Shown here: positions 12,139 through 20,890 of the stretch, one piece after another
How the letters are laid out: each line of letters begins with the position of its first letter
How positions within the stretch are numbered: position 1 is the stretch's first letter
Position numbers and translations under genes: made by a program
The notes under the pieces: model-generated
What the model was told of the DNA's origin: nothing
The model's input: the letters and a program-made list of their open reading frames with translations, nothing else
Databases searched by the model: none
Assembly: GCA_004431415.1 (NCBI GenBank)
Contig: QPMI01000101.1
Span: 62,001-126,000 of the forward strand
Length of the DNA: 64,000 bases
From: Cyanophora paradoxa
Taxonomy: Eukaryota > Glaucocystophyceae > Cyanophorales > Cyanophoraceae
Direction of reading: 5' to 3'

Positions 12139-12206
12139 GCATAGGCGCCGTCACCATGACGGTGACGGTAAACCCTGCGGAGTTGAATCAAGGGTTCGAA
12201 TCTCGG
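12139..12206 (+). repeat. Hairpin / B-box-like module, copy 2
   Basis: Same order as copy 1 but without the TATA-like part: CGTCACC-ATGAC-GGTGACG hairpin, then ggttcgaatc. It ends 18 bp before the start codon at 12,224, so it probably lies in the promoter or leader of that gene. Confidence 0.8.
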
Positions 12207-12223
12207 CGGGTCCCGTTTGGCCG

Positions 12224-12877
12224 ATGGCGCGTCGGGCGCTGGTGCGGTCCTTTCGCGCCCGCCAGTACGGTCGCGGCGCTCTGATGCATGATTGGCAGCG
12301 CGAGCAGTTCAACGGACGGGCGGCGGCCGGCGGCGCGCTCGGCGAGGATTTGAACCGCGAGGGCCACGTGGTGGTGCTGGCGAACGCCGCCGTGCACGTG
12401 GCGCACTGCGTGAACGACGCGCTGCACGAGATGCGCGCGGGCGCCGGCGACCCGTTTGTGTACAACCCGCTGCTCGTCGCGGCGGTTGCCGGCGTCCAAT
12501 CGGCGCTGGACGGCGTCGCGAGCTTCTGCGACCGGCACTTCCCGAGCGGCGAGCGGCGGGAAGACAAGCTCTACTTCGACAGCTACCGGTTCGCGCACCA
12601 GTGGCTCGAGCCGGTCGAGCGCGCGCGCCTGGCGCTCCGGCGGCCCGACTTCTACAACGGCGGCGACTTTGCCGCCGTCGCCAACCGCGCCAAGCACACG
12701 CTCCCGTGGTTCGGCGTCGCGTCCGCGGACGCGGACGGCGCGCTCGACGTCCGCGACGCCGCCGGCCGCCGCCTGGTCGCCGGCACAGTCGCGCCCGCCT
12801 ATCGCCTGCTCTGCCAGTGCGTGGCCGCGCTCGCCGTCCAGTGCGGCGTGCGCCTCCGCGAGTGGCCCGCGGTCTGA
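12224..12877 (+). CDS. Unknown island protein A (217 aa), paralogue of 13,743-14,360
   Basis: Intact, intronless ORF. I do not recognise the family. It is alpha-helical in appearance and shares a skeleton with the gene at 13,743: YFxSYxFA, AR..L, N..KH..P, D..D..GR and V.PAYR, over about 200 residues. Its leader holds copy 2 of the hairpin module. Its 3' flank has CGTGATGAATGCGA, which recurs at the end of the paralogue. Being intronless and tightly packed, it differs from the multi-exon genes elsewhere in the window. It could be a viral or mobile-element protein, but nothing identifies it directly. Confidence 0.7.
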   Translation: MARRALVRSFRARQYGRGALMHDWQREQFNGRAAAGGALGEDLNREGHVVVLANAAVHVAHCVNDALHEMRAGAGDPFVYNPLLVAAVAGVQSALDGVASFCDRHFPSGERREDKLYFDSYRFAHQWLEPVERARLALRRPDFYNGGDFAAVANRAKHTLPWFGVASADADGALDVRDAAGRRLVAGTVAPAYRLLCQCVAALAVQCGVRLREWPAV

Positions 12878-12935
12878 CGATTGTCCGCGCTGCCGTGGCC
12901 CGTGATGAATGCGAATATATATACGACAGTACTAC

Positions 12936-13657
12936 CTAACCAGTCAAACCAGACTCCTCGGCTATCGAGAGGCTCAGCGATGCGTATCGGACGGTGAGGG
13001 CCAGGCGGTTTGCGACGAAGTACGAGGCTCCGAGCACGCAGGCCTTGCTGAAGTGCGAGTGCGACTCGTACACCGTGGCCGGTCGGCCGTTGACCAGGAG
13101 CGTGGCGCCGAGCGCCGAGACAGACGAGAGGCCGAGCGCCTCGATGACGTCGCCCGAGACGTAGGTGTGCGGCGAGCCCGTGTCGATGATGAATGGGGCG
13201 AACACGGCGCGCCCGCGCCTCGCGGCGACCGGCAGGACTGCGAGCGGCCGGCTGTTGGGCCGGCGATCTGGCCCTCGACGGGGAACGCGGGGCGGCGGTC
13301 CGGCGGGACTTCTGCGAGGTAAGCGACGCCGAACAGCTGAGCGATTGACTCCAGGTCGCTGCGGTCACGGATGTCCGTGAGCAGGACGTCGAACTGCTTC
13401 GGCGTCACGAGCGCCGGGTGCGCGTCCACGAGCCCGGCGGCCTGCATGCTTCTGAATAGGAGCGCGAGCGGCGCGAGCGCTGAGTCGATCTCAGAGAGCT
13501 CCGGCGACTTGTCGGGCACGTTGACCCGGATCAACCGAAGCTCCGAAAGAACGTCCGCGATGTTGGCCGCATCGCCGCGCAGGGCTGTGACTGGTCGGAG
13601 CCCGGCCGGCAGCGCGCCGAGCGCCGCTGCAGCCGCTGCCGCCTCGGCGCTTTCCAT
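12936..13657 (-). CDS. Retropepsin-like aspartic protease with apparent -1 frameshift
   Basis: The first frame begins at 13,657 (MESAEAAAAAAALG) and gives about 130 residues of helical, unrecognised sequence ending near EGQIAGPTAG. A -1 shift near 13,250 then continues into LAVLPVAARRGRAVFAPF, then IIDTGSPHTYVSGDV, with the aspartic protease D-T-G-S motif at about 13,175. Later come VNGRPATVYESHSHF and VLGASYFVANRLAL, the latter resembling the second hydrophobic-hydrophobic-Gly element of retropepsins. The C-terminus is at 12,936. One DTG motif per chain means it would act as a dimer. It is divergent from the gene at 13,743, and the gap between them holds a fragment of the hairpin module (gttcgagcccccgcgggcccg on the plus strand, 13,671-13,691). 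The shift may be programmed, as in gag-pro genes, or a sequence error. No reverse transcriptase or integrase is visible nearby. Confidence 0.65.
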
Positions 13658-13742
13658 CAAAGACCCTAGTTCGAGCCCCCGCGGGCCCGATTGGCGCCGT
13701 GTTCGCTGGCCCGGCGCTTCTTTCGCACGTCGACGGTGAGCC

Positions 13743-14360
13743 ATGGCGGACGACGCGTTCCCGCTGCTGTCTGACGGTTCGCGCTTCTGGCAGGTGATGC
13801 GCGGCGCGCGGGAACCGGCCGCCAGCGGCCTCAACGCCGCCGGCCACCTGGGCACTGTGCGGGCCGCGGTGTGCGTGGTCGGCGCGCTCGTCTGCCAGGC
13901 CCAGGAGCTGTGCGCCGGGGCCGGGGCGCCGGCGGCGGACGAGCTGAACGGGCTGGCGTTCACCGCCACCGTGAGCCTGGCGGCGCTGCTGGACAGCGTC
14001 GCGCACTACTGCGAGCGCGCGCAGCCGCGCGGCCCGTACCGCCACGACGGCAACATATACTTCGCAAGCTACCCGTTCGCGCAGAGCGATTTCCGATTCG
14101 TCGCGGAGGCCCGCGCGCGGCTCGGTGAGCTGGCGTTCGCCGGCAAGCCGTTCGCCACGCTCGTCAACGAGCTCAAGCACCACTGCCCGCACGTCGGCCA
14201 GCCGTCGCTCTTCGGCCGCACGGGCCACTACGACCTGCACGACGGCACGGGCCGCGGCTACGTGTACGACGTCCTCGTGCCGGCCTATCGGATCGCGCGC
14301 GACACCGTCGCGCGCCTCGCGGCCCTGTCGCCGCCGCCGCCCGGCTTCCCCCACCCGTGA
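13743..14360 (+). CDS. Unknown island protein B (205 aa), paralogue of 12,224-12,877
   Basis: Intact, intronless ORF starting MADDAFPLLSDGSRFW. It shares the YFASYPFA, NELKHHCP, YDLHDGTGRG and VPAYRIARD positions with protein A. The stop lies within CGTGATGAATGCGA, the same 3' motif that follows protein A. The gene converges on the small membrane protein at 14,488-14,856, with hairpin module copy 3 between the two stops. No family recognised. Confidence 0.7.
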   Translation: MADDAFPLLSDGSRFWQVMRGAREPAASGLNAAGHLGTVRAAVCVVGALVCQAQELCAGAGAPAADELNGLAFTATVSLAALLDSVAHYCERAQPRGPYRHDGNIYFASYPFAQSDFRFVAEARARLGELAFAGKPFATLVNELKHHCPHVGQPSLFGRTGHYDLHDGTGRGYVYDVLVPAYRIARDTVARLAALSPPPPGFPHP

Positions 14361-14390
14361 TGAATGCGATTATACGACGCGCCGAGCGCC

Positions 14391-14477
14391 GAGCGTGCTG
14401 TATAAACCGACTCTAGGCGCCGTCACCGTGACGGTGACGGTAAACCCTGCGGAGTTGAATCAAGGGTTCGAGTCCCT
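14391..14477 (+). repeat. Hairpin / B-box-like module, copy 3
   Basis: Nearly identical to copy 1, including TGCTGTATAAACCGACTCT. It has a perfect 8-bp inverted repeat, CGTCACCG-TGA-CGGTGACG, followed by GGTTCGAGTCC. It sits between two convergent stops (14,360 and 14,488), so a shared terminator or small-RNA role is as likely as a promoter role. Confidence 0.85.
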
Positions 14478-14487
14478 GTCCGGTGAT

Positions 14488-14856
14488 TTACTTGCGGCAG
14501 TTGCATAGGGTCTGAAGCACGAGTGCCAGGTCGTTGTCCATGGAGACGCCAGTGAACGTGAGCGCGAGCCCTGACGTCATCGTGAGCTTTGCCGGGCCGA
14601 CGCGCCCGACCATGAACGTGAGGAGCAGCATCACCACGCCGAGCGGCGCGCTGCCCTTCCAGCCGAAGCGGCCGTGGAGGCCGCGGAAGGCCTTGTACAG
14701 GCCGTACGGCGCCGTCGTGGCCAGCAGCAGCACCAGCGCGTAGAGCGTCAGCTTGAGCTCGAGCTCGCCGCCGTCATCCTCCGCGGCCTGCTGCTGCGGC
14801 TGCACCGTCGAGGTCTGCGCGCCCGGCGGTCGTGACTCGGCGTTACCCATGGTCAC
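14488..14856 (-). CDS. Small two-helix membrane protein, unknown family
   Basis: 122-residue intact, intronless ORF. A Gln-rich, acidic N-terminus (STVQPQQQAAEDDGGEL) is followed by a hydrophobic helix, LYALVLLLATTAPYGLYKAF. A second helix, PLGVVMLLLTFMVGRVG, and a further apolar stretch near GLALTFTG follow, and the end is NCRK. It is probably an integral membrane protein of the host or of a mobile element. A partial module (gcgcgccgaccgtcgagcgtgct) and two more GTCACCG-type hairpins (14,905-15,005) lie upstream. Confidence 0.65.
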   Translation of the reverse strand: MTMGNAESRPPGAQTSTVQPQQQAAEDDGGELELKLTLYALVLLLATTAPYGLYKAFRGLHGRFGWKGSAPLGVVMLLLTFMVGRVGPAKLTMTSGLALTFTGVSMDNDLALVLQTLCNCRK

Positions 14857-15251
14857 TCATTGCGCTCGAAAAAAACGCGCGCGGCCCGTCGCCGACCCCA
14901 CGCGCGCCGACCGTCGAGCGTGCTATGGGATGAATCCGATCCGTCACGGGTCGAAGGCCCGCGGACGCGTCGCCGTCACCGACGGTGACGCGTCACCGTG
15001 ACGCGCGATCATGCGGGAAGCCGGAAAATGCGAGCGCGAAATGCCGCGCGCGCGTTTTCCTGCGGTCGCGTTTCCCGGCGCTGCGAACTGGGCCCCCGAA
15101 TGACCTCCCGAGCGCCGGCCTCCGAACCTCATTCCACTCGCCCAGCGAGATTCGCAAAGCCTCAGCGCTAGCTAGCAACGCACGGTGCGCGCGGTTTTCC
15201 CTTGGCTGCAAAACTTGGCTGACTTTTCCCTTTGCGCGCAGATCTCTCAAG

Positions 15252-18200
15252 ATGAACTCTGCCAAGTCCGACCTCAAGGGCAAGGGCGCTCTCACGGTAA
15301 AGGGATTTTGCCTTGGTGAAAAGCGCATGCCTTGGCTGATTTTGCCCGTTTTGCCGCAGCCCTCTGCGTACTTCACGTTGCTTCAGGAGTTTGTCGTCGA
15401 GCCCGATTTCCCCTTCGACGAGCGCCGCTGTTTCCGCCTCAACCACGAGGGCCTTGTGCTCGCCGTGCCGGTGCGCGGGGATTGGCTTGCCGATTGAATC
15501 GCCTCTAACTCCCGTCCGTCTTTGGCGCAGGCGGACAAGGCCACGTACGTCATGCAGCTTGTCGACAAGGATAAGCAGTCCCGCGTCCCCGAGGTCATCG
15601 ACATGACCGATATCGAGGACGAGCCCACCGGCCAGGGCCCCCCGCCCCCCGCCCCGCGCGCCAAGGGTCCGTGACTCTGCCGAAATTTCTCGCATGACGT
15701 CACGCTGACCTTTTCGCGCCGCAGCGGCCGTCCCCTTGAACTTCCCCAGCCTGGCTGCACCGGCGGCCGCGGCGCCCGTGGCGCCTGTGGCGGGCCCTTC
15801 GAGCCAGCCGGCCGCGGGCCCTTCGAGCAAGCCGGCCTCGGCGGCCTCTACGTCGGACGACGACGACGACAACGTGCCGCTGAACCGCTGTGAGCCCCGC
15901 CCCTTGCCCGCGTGCCTGCCCACGCTCACCGCCTTGCCGGCAGTGAAGCGCGGCCGGGACTCTGAGCCCGCCGCCGCCAAGCCCGCCGCCGCCAAGCCCG
16001 CCGCCGCCAAGCCCGCCGCCGCCAAGCCCGCCGCCGCCAAGCCCGCCGCCGCCAAGCCCGCCGGCGGTCTCGCTGCCAAGCTCGCCGCCAAGGCTGCCAA
16101 GTTCGCTGCCAAGTTCGCTGCCGAGCCCGCGGCCAAGCCCGCCGCCGCCAAGCCCGCGAGCCCTAGTGCGTAACCCTGTTTTTCGTCTGTTTGAATAGCC
16201 CATTGACTCCCGTTGTGCGCAGAGCCGGACGACCCACGTTCCAGCTCATCCCCTCGGCTCTGATTCCGTCGAGGCCGATCAGCCCGCCGGCCCGGCCCCG
16301 GCTGCCGCCGCCCGGCCCGGCCCGGCCGACGCCCCGGCCCCGGCCCCGGCCGACGCCCCGGTCGACGCCCCGGCCGCCGCTGCCAGCGACGACGAGGACG
16401 TTGTTGGTCGCCAGATTCGGGAGGCCACTCAGAAGCCCGGCGGCAAGGACTTCCTCGAGAAGGTCGCCAGCGACGCGTGGGAGAACGAGTCTGTGCGCGC
16501 CGAGTACGGCAAGCGCTACCTTGTGTGCGCATCGGAGCTTCGCATGGCCATCATACCCACGAGCCAGCCTGTGTCTCCCAACGCGCCGAAGAACTACGTG
16601 ACTCGCGAGTGCAAGGCCCGCATTGCCATCTGCAAGCGCACCGCAGAGTACGACTACGACTCTGGCGAGGTCACGGAGATCCGCGCCAGGCGCGGGATGG
16701 GCGAGTCGAAGATGATTAATGACAGCGAGAGCTCGTACAAGGTGAAGCTGGGCGGCCAGGACGTGCTCCTCACGTTCACTGAGATCGAAGCCATCAACCG
16801 CGAGCTCGTCCACTGGCCCGTCACTCTCGACAAGGACGGCAACTGCTGCATCAAGGGCAAGGCGCGCGACGCCGCCATGGAGCGCTACCTGGCCGCGAAG
16901 GCGCGCCTCAACATGCGGAAGACTGCCGCCCTTATGGCCGAGGTGAACCTATTTCTATTCAATCCGGCACCTCTAGATCTGCGCTGACTTGGCCGCCGCA
17001 GACCGGCGAGGCCGGCGGCAAGGTCTTGAACAGCAAGTTCGGCACGACCGTCCAGCCCAACCGCGAGCTCGGTGGCACTACGAACCCCCTCCTGTTCAGC
17101 TGCGGCTCGAAGGCTCGGCTGCAGGCTGCCAGCTTGACGGTGCGCCGCGCGACTGAATCGGTTCAATTTCATTCAATTGGCTCACTTTCCCGCAGATCGC
17201 CAAGGCGTACGTCGACCCCAAGATGCTGCGGGCCCGCGCGATCAAGGCGTTCGACGACACGTTCTTGGACGTCATTTTCCGGCTCTACTCGAAGCAGGAG
17301 GTGGCACAGATGGACGCGGAAGGAATCGTGAAGAGCGTCATCGCCGATATCAAGGAGGACTCAATCAAGTTCCTCGTCGAGGAGGGCATCGTGCCCGAGA
17401 AAATCGTTCTCGTCAAGACCCGCATCCACCGCGCCTTTGTGAGCCGCCGGCCGCCGCACGCGGCGTACATGGGCGTCTGCCGCCTTCTCGGCGCGCACAC
17501 CGGCGCCGCTGGCAGCAGCAGCAGCCCCGCCGGCGCCCGGCCCGCCCGCGGGCCTGGCGACCCCGCGGCGCCCGGCGCCGCCGCGCGCGGCGCCCGCGGC
17601 GCCGTGTCCGAGCCCGAGGCGATGGACGTCGACTCGGAGCCGGCGGCGGACCCCGAGCCGGCGGCCGAGTCGGACCACGCGACCGAGACCGAGGGCCCCA
17701 AGCGCAAGCGCGCGAAGACCTCTGCCGAGGAGCTGACGCCCGAGGCCAAGGCCGAGAAGCGGCGCGAGGCGAACCGCAAGGGCGCTGAGACCAAGGCCAA
17801 GAACGAGGAGGCGTGGGCCCGCGCCGTCCAGAAGGGCTACAAGTTCAACGCCAAGGAACTCGAGGTGCGCGGCTGAACTCAATCGCGCTCAATCGCACGC
17901 CTGACTCCGCGGCGCGCAGAAGGACACCCTGCCGAGCCGCGCGCGGCACGTCGACGACTTCCGCAAGCTCGTCGCCGAGAAGCGCGCCGAGTTCCTGGCC
18001 GTCGCGCGCCCGCTCCGGAACTTCGAGAAGGCCATCTCGAACGCCCGCGCCGTGATTGAGAAGCGCCTCGCGGCTGCCGATTGCAAGCCCAAGGAGAAGA
18101 CGGCGCTCCTGAAGAAGCTCGAGTCCGGCGGGGCGTGCGACAAGGCCGAGGAGGCCCTGCGCGACATCACCGAGGAGATGGTCGCGGGGTGGCGCCAGAC

Positions 18201-18555
18201 GATCGACGATCTCGAGTCGGCCTTCTTCACGCGCTACAACATCCCCAACTTCGCGCCCGTGGCGGCCGACTCTGCTGCGGTTGCTGCCGACTTCAAGAAG
18301 ATCGTGGAGGCCTCGCAGCGCTACAAGCGGCACAACCCCGGCTTCGGCCCCGCCCCGCCGTCGGACGACGACGGCTTCTTCACCGACGCCGACGCCGTTG
18401 ACGGCGACGCCGACGCCGACACCTTGGCCAACGCCGCCAGCGAGGCCGGCGACGCGGCCGGGGACGTGGCAGAGGCGCTGCTCTCGATGGCCGCCGAGGC
18501 GGCCGCCGGGACTTCGACGAGTAGGCAGCCTCTAGCTAGGAGTTGTGCAGTGTAA
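15252..18555 (+). CDS. Regularly spliced Ala/Lys-rich nuclear-type protein, unknown family
   Basis: Nine exons inferred: 15,252-15,296; 15,360-15,470; 15,531-15,665; 15,724-15,888; 15,943-16,166; 16,222-16,942; 17,002-17,139; 17,196-17,864; 17,920-18,555. Introns are remarkably uniform (about 54-63 bp), GT-AG, with ctaac/ctgac branch-like motifs and gcgcag or gccgcag acceptors. The protein has a short N-terminal domain, an acidic Ser/Pro linker, and seven AAAKP repeats (about 15,970-16,065). A folded core of about 220 residues begins GGKDFLEKVASDAWENESVR. A bipartite basic patch, KRKRAKTSAEEL, follows an acidic stretch, and a helical C-terminal domain ends in an Asp-rich tail. The NLS-like patch suggests nuclear action. 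No catalytic motif is recognised. The exon 5/6 join leaves an unexplained one-base phase conflict near 16,167-16,221. Confidence 0.7.
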
Positions 18556-18619
18556 ATAACTCAGTCAGTTTGGCTTATATTCGTGGCTTTGTTTGATCGC
18601 AAATACTTATATATTCAAT

Positions 18620-18859
18620 TCACACTCGCGACTCTGCCTTGGCTGCCTCTAGCACTACGCGCGACTCTGCTGCCTTGGCTGCCTCTAGCGTCGTCCAAAT
18701 ACTGTGAAGAAGGCACGAGAGCCTGTTTACTTCTGCGATCTGGCGGTCCTCGGCGCAGTCTTCCAAGTCGAGCGCCAGCACGGCGAGGTCCCACGCGGCG
18801 CCGCTAAGGGACTCGAGCGCCTCGGCCCGCGGCGACTCGGGCGCCCCGCTCGCGCTCAT
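18620..18859 (-). CDS. Small acidic protein overlapping upstream gene by ATGA
   Basis: 79 residues, MSASGAPESPRAEALESLSG to LEAAKAESRV. Its ATG overlaps the stop of the preceding minus-strand frame (ATGA at 18,856-18,859), an arrangement usual in viruses and bacteria but not in nuclear genes. It ends in two copies of an LEAAKAxESRV unit. No family recognised; a chance ORF cannot be excluded. Confidence 0.4.
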   Translation of the reverse strand: MSASGAPESPRAEALESLSGAAWDLAVLALDLEDCAEDRQIAEVNRLSCLLHSIWTTLEAAKAAESRVVLEAAKAESRV

Positions 18860-19688
18860 GCCTCGGCCCTCGCTAGACGAGCGCGAAAACCTTGGCGCCG
18901 CGCGCTCCGCCCGCGGCCGCCGATCGCGACGGGCGGCTCAGGCGTGCGGGCACGGGCTCGCCGCGAAGAGGAGGCCCGTGGGCGGCGGCGGGAAGGGCGG
19001 CGGCGGGCGGACCGGGGCCCGTGGGACGAGGCCGCCGCGACGGCGAGCGCAAGCGCCGCCTGGCGGTGCTGGCCGAGCGCGGCGTCGTAGTGCGCCGCGA
19101 GCCGCCGCTGGCTGCCGTGGCACGCGTCGCAGAGCAGGTGCCGCTCGCACTGGAACATCCAGCAGGGCGCCCCGGCCGCGGGCGCCTCGTGGCAGGACGT
19201 GCACGCCTCGCCGGGCTCGGCGCCGCCGCCGGCCGCGCAGCGGCGGAAGCCCGAGGGCGCCGCGGGAGAGGGCGCCTTCGACGGGGCGGGCAGCGCCGGA
19301 GGCGCGCGTGCAGCTGCGCGATCTCGCCGTTCAGGTTCGCCACCACGGCCCGCAGCTCCGCGACGCGCCCCTCGAGGTCCGCGCGGGCGGACGCGCCCGC
19401 GGCGACCTGCGCCGCGAGCTTGTCCGCACGCCTGCGCTCAATGCGTGCACGCTCCTCGGCGGCCTTGGCCGCGAGGGCGCACGCGCGGCCGGCCGCCTCC
19501 TCGGACCGGAGCACCACCTCCAGGGCGGCCGCCCTGGCCTCCGCGTCGGTTGCGCGACGGGTCGCCAGCTCCACCAGGTCGACCCCGAGCGCTCGGGTGC
19601 GCGACTCGGCGCCCTCCGACATGTCAAAATGCAGCCGCGCCAAATCGCGCTCGCATTCCTCAAGGCCGATCGCGACGCAGCTCTTCAT
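18856..19688 (-). CDS. Coiled-coil protein with C-terminal RING-like zinc cluster (frameshifted)
   Basis: Starts MKSCVAIGLEECERDLARLH. A heptad-rich segment rich in Ala, Glu and Arg (about 19,310-19,600) ends ANLNGEIAQLHARL. After a one-base frame change near 19,300 the reading continues to ACTSCHEAPAAGAPCWMFQC, then ERHLLCDACHG. This gives C-x2-C, C-x4-C, H and C-x2-C, like a RING or related zinc finger. The end is basic, at 18,856. The order coiled coil then RING suggests an oligomeric E3-ligase-like protein, but that is inference. It overlaps the 3' end of the gene at 19,660-20,343 by 29 bp. Confidence 0.55.
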
Positions 19689-20343
19689 GATAATGTGTGT
19701 GTGCGGGAGAGGGCGCCCCGGTCGAGGGCCGGCGCGGCAGATGGCCGGTCCGCTGGCAGATGGCCGGTTCGCCGGTGACGGTGACGGGCGGCCATGTGAT
19801 CATGGCCCGGGGCCATGCGTTCGATTTTTCGTGTTGCGGGGTAAGTGCGGTTAATTGTTGCGGGGTAAGTGCGGTTAATTGCGACACTCGGGCTCGTAAT
19901 TGTTTCTCCTCCTCCTCGCGCTCCCGCCACGCGCGCCGCTCGATCGCACGCGCCTCCGCCTCCGCCCGCGCCGCCGCCTCCGCCGCAGCGGCAGCCCGCG
20001 CCGCCTCCTGCGCTGCCGCGGCCTCCGCCGCCACCTTGGCCGCCTGCTCCGCCGCCGTCTCGCGCGCCGCGATGGCCTCGCCGCGGCGCCGCATCCGCGC
20101 CTGGAAGTCCTCCCTGCTCTCCCCGGCCTGCTGCAGCGCCTCGCGGTCCGCCACGTACCGCCCGCGCCACTGCCACGCGAAGCCGTTGGTGCGCGGCACC
20201 GGGTAGGCGAACTGCGGCATGCCCGGCCACGCCTCGCGGTGCCGGGGCGCGCGGGGCTTCGAGGGGTTCTTGTTCGGGCCGCGCTTCTTCCGCGGGCGCT
20301 TTGCCGTCGGGTTGGCCGTCGGGTTGGCCGCCGCGTCCGCCAT
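19660..20343 (-). CDS. Basic N-terminus plus Ala/Glu/Arg coiled-coil protein, unknown
   Basis: 227-residue intact ORF. Residues 1-35 carry ANPTANPTAKRPRKKRGPNK, a repeat followed by an NLS-like basic cluster. A Trp/Phe-containing patch follows (FAYPVPRTNGFAWQWRGRY), then a long Ala/Glu/Arg helix (about residues 75-160). The codons after residue 160 include a 21-22 bp tandem repeat (QLTALTPQ twice, about 19,840-19,882). The last 29 bp overlap the start of the next gene. Together with the genes at 18,620 and 18,856 it forms a polycistron-like run. Confidence 0.55.
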   Translation of the reverse strand: MADAAANPTANPTAKRPRKKRGPNKNPSKPRAPRHREAWPGMPQFAYPVPRTNGFAWQWRGRYVADREALQQAGESREDFQARMRRRGEAIAARETAAEQAAKVAAEAAAAQEAARAAAAAEAAARAEAEARAIERRAWREREEEEKQLRARVSQLTALTPQQLTALTPQHEKSNAWPRAMITWPPVTVTGEPAICQRTGHLPRRPSTGAPSPAHTHYHEELRRDRP

Positions 20344-20890
20344 CGCGCCGCCCAGAGTGAGCTCGCCCCCGCTCGCCCCGCCCCTTTAAGGCCGCCCCGA
20401 ACCGCCCCCGCCCCCGCCCCCAGGGGTGGTTTCGGGCCCGTCGCCAACCCGACCCGCCACCCCAGACCCGCCCCGACCGCCAACCCGACCGCCACCCCGA
20501 CACGCCAACCCGAGCCGCCAACCCGAGCCCCGCCCGCCGCGCAACCCCATTCGTCCGTTTTTCACGCCCCGTCCAGGGCACCCCTACCCCGCTCAATAGC
20601 CCGCCAATCGCAACTCAATAGGCATATATTCGGGTATATGTCCATTCACAGGGTGTGTACATATACGCATACCGCGCGTCCCCGTCACAATCACCCCCCG
20701 TCCCCGTGCCTCCCCGCACCCGTACCCCCGCACGCCTCGCCCCCACCCGCCCCCCGGTCGCTCCCAGGGGGGGTACCACCACCCTCGAAAAACGCAGGGT
20801 ATTAGGACGACAATCAGGCTCGAAAAGCACAACGCGAGCGCCCCCAACACTGCAGTGGGCTCGGTAGCGATAGCCGAGCCCGTAACCAAG
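20344..20890. other. Intergenic, right edge of island
   Basis: 20,390-20,560 is a C-rich tract with a degenerate repeat (aacccgaccgccacccc). The rest has no coding-like frame. It probably holds divergent promoters for the island run and the nephrocystin-3-like gene. Confidence 0.4.
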
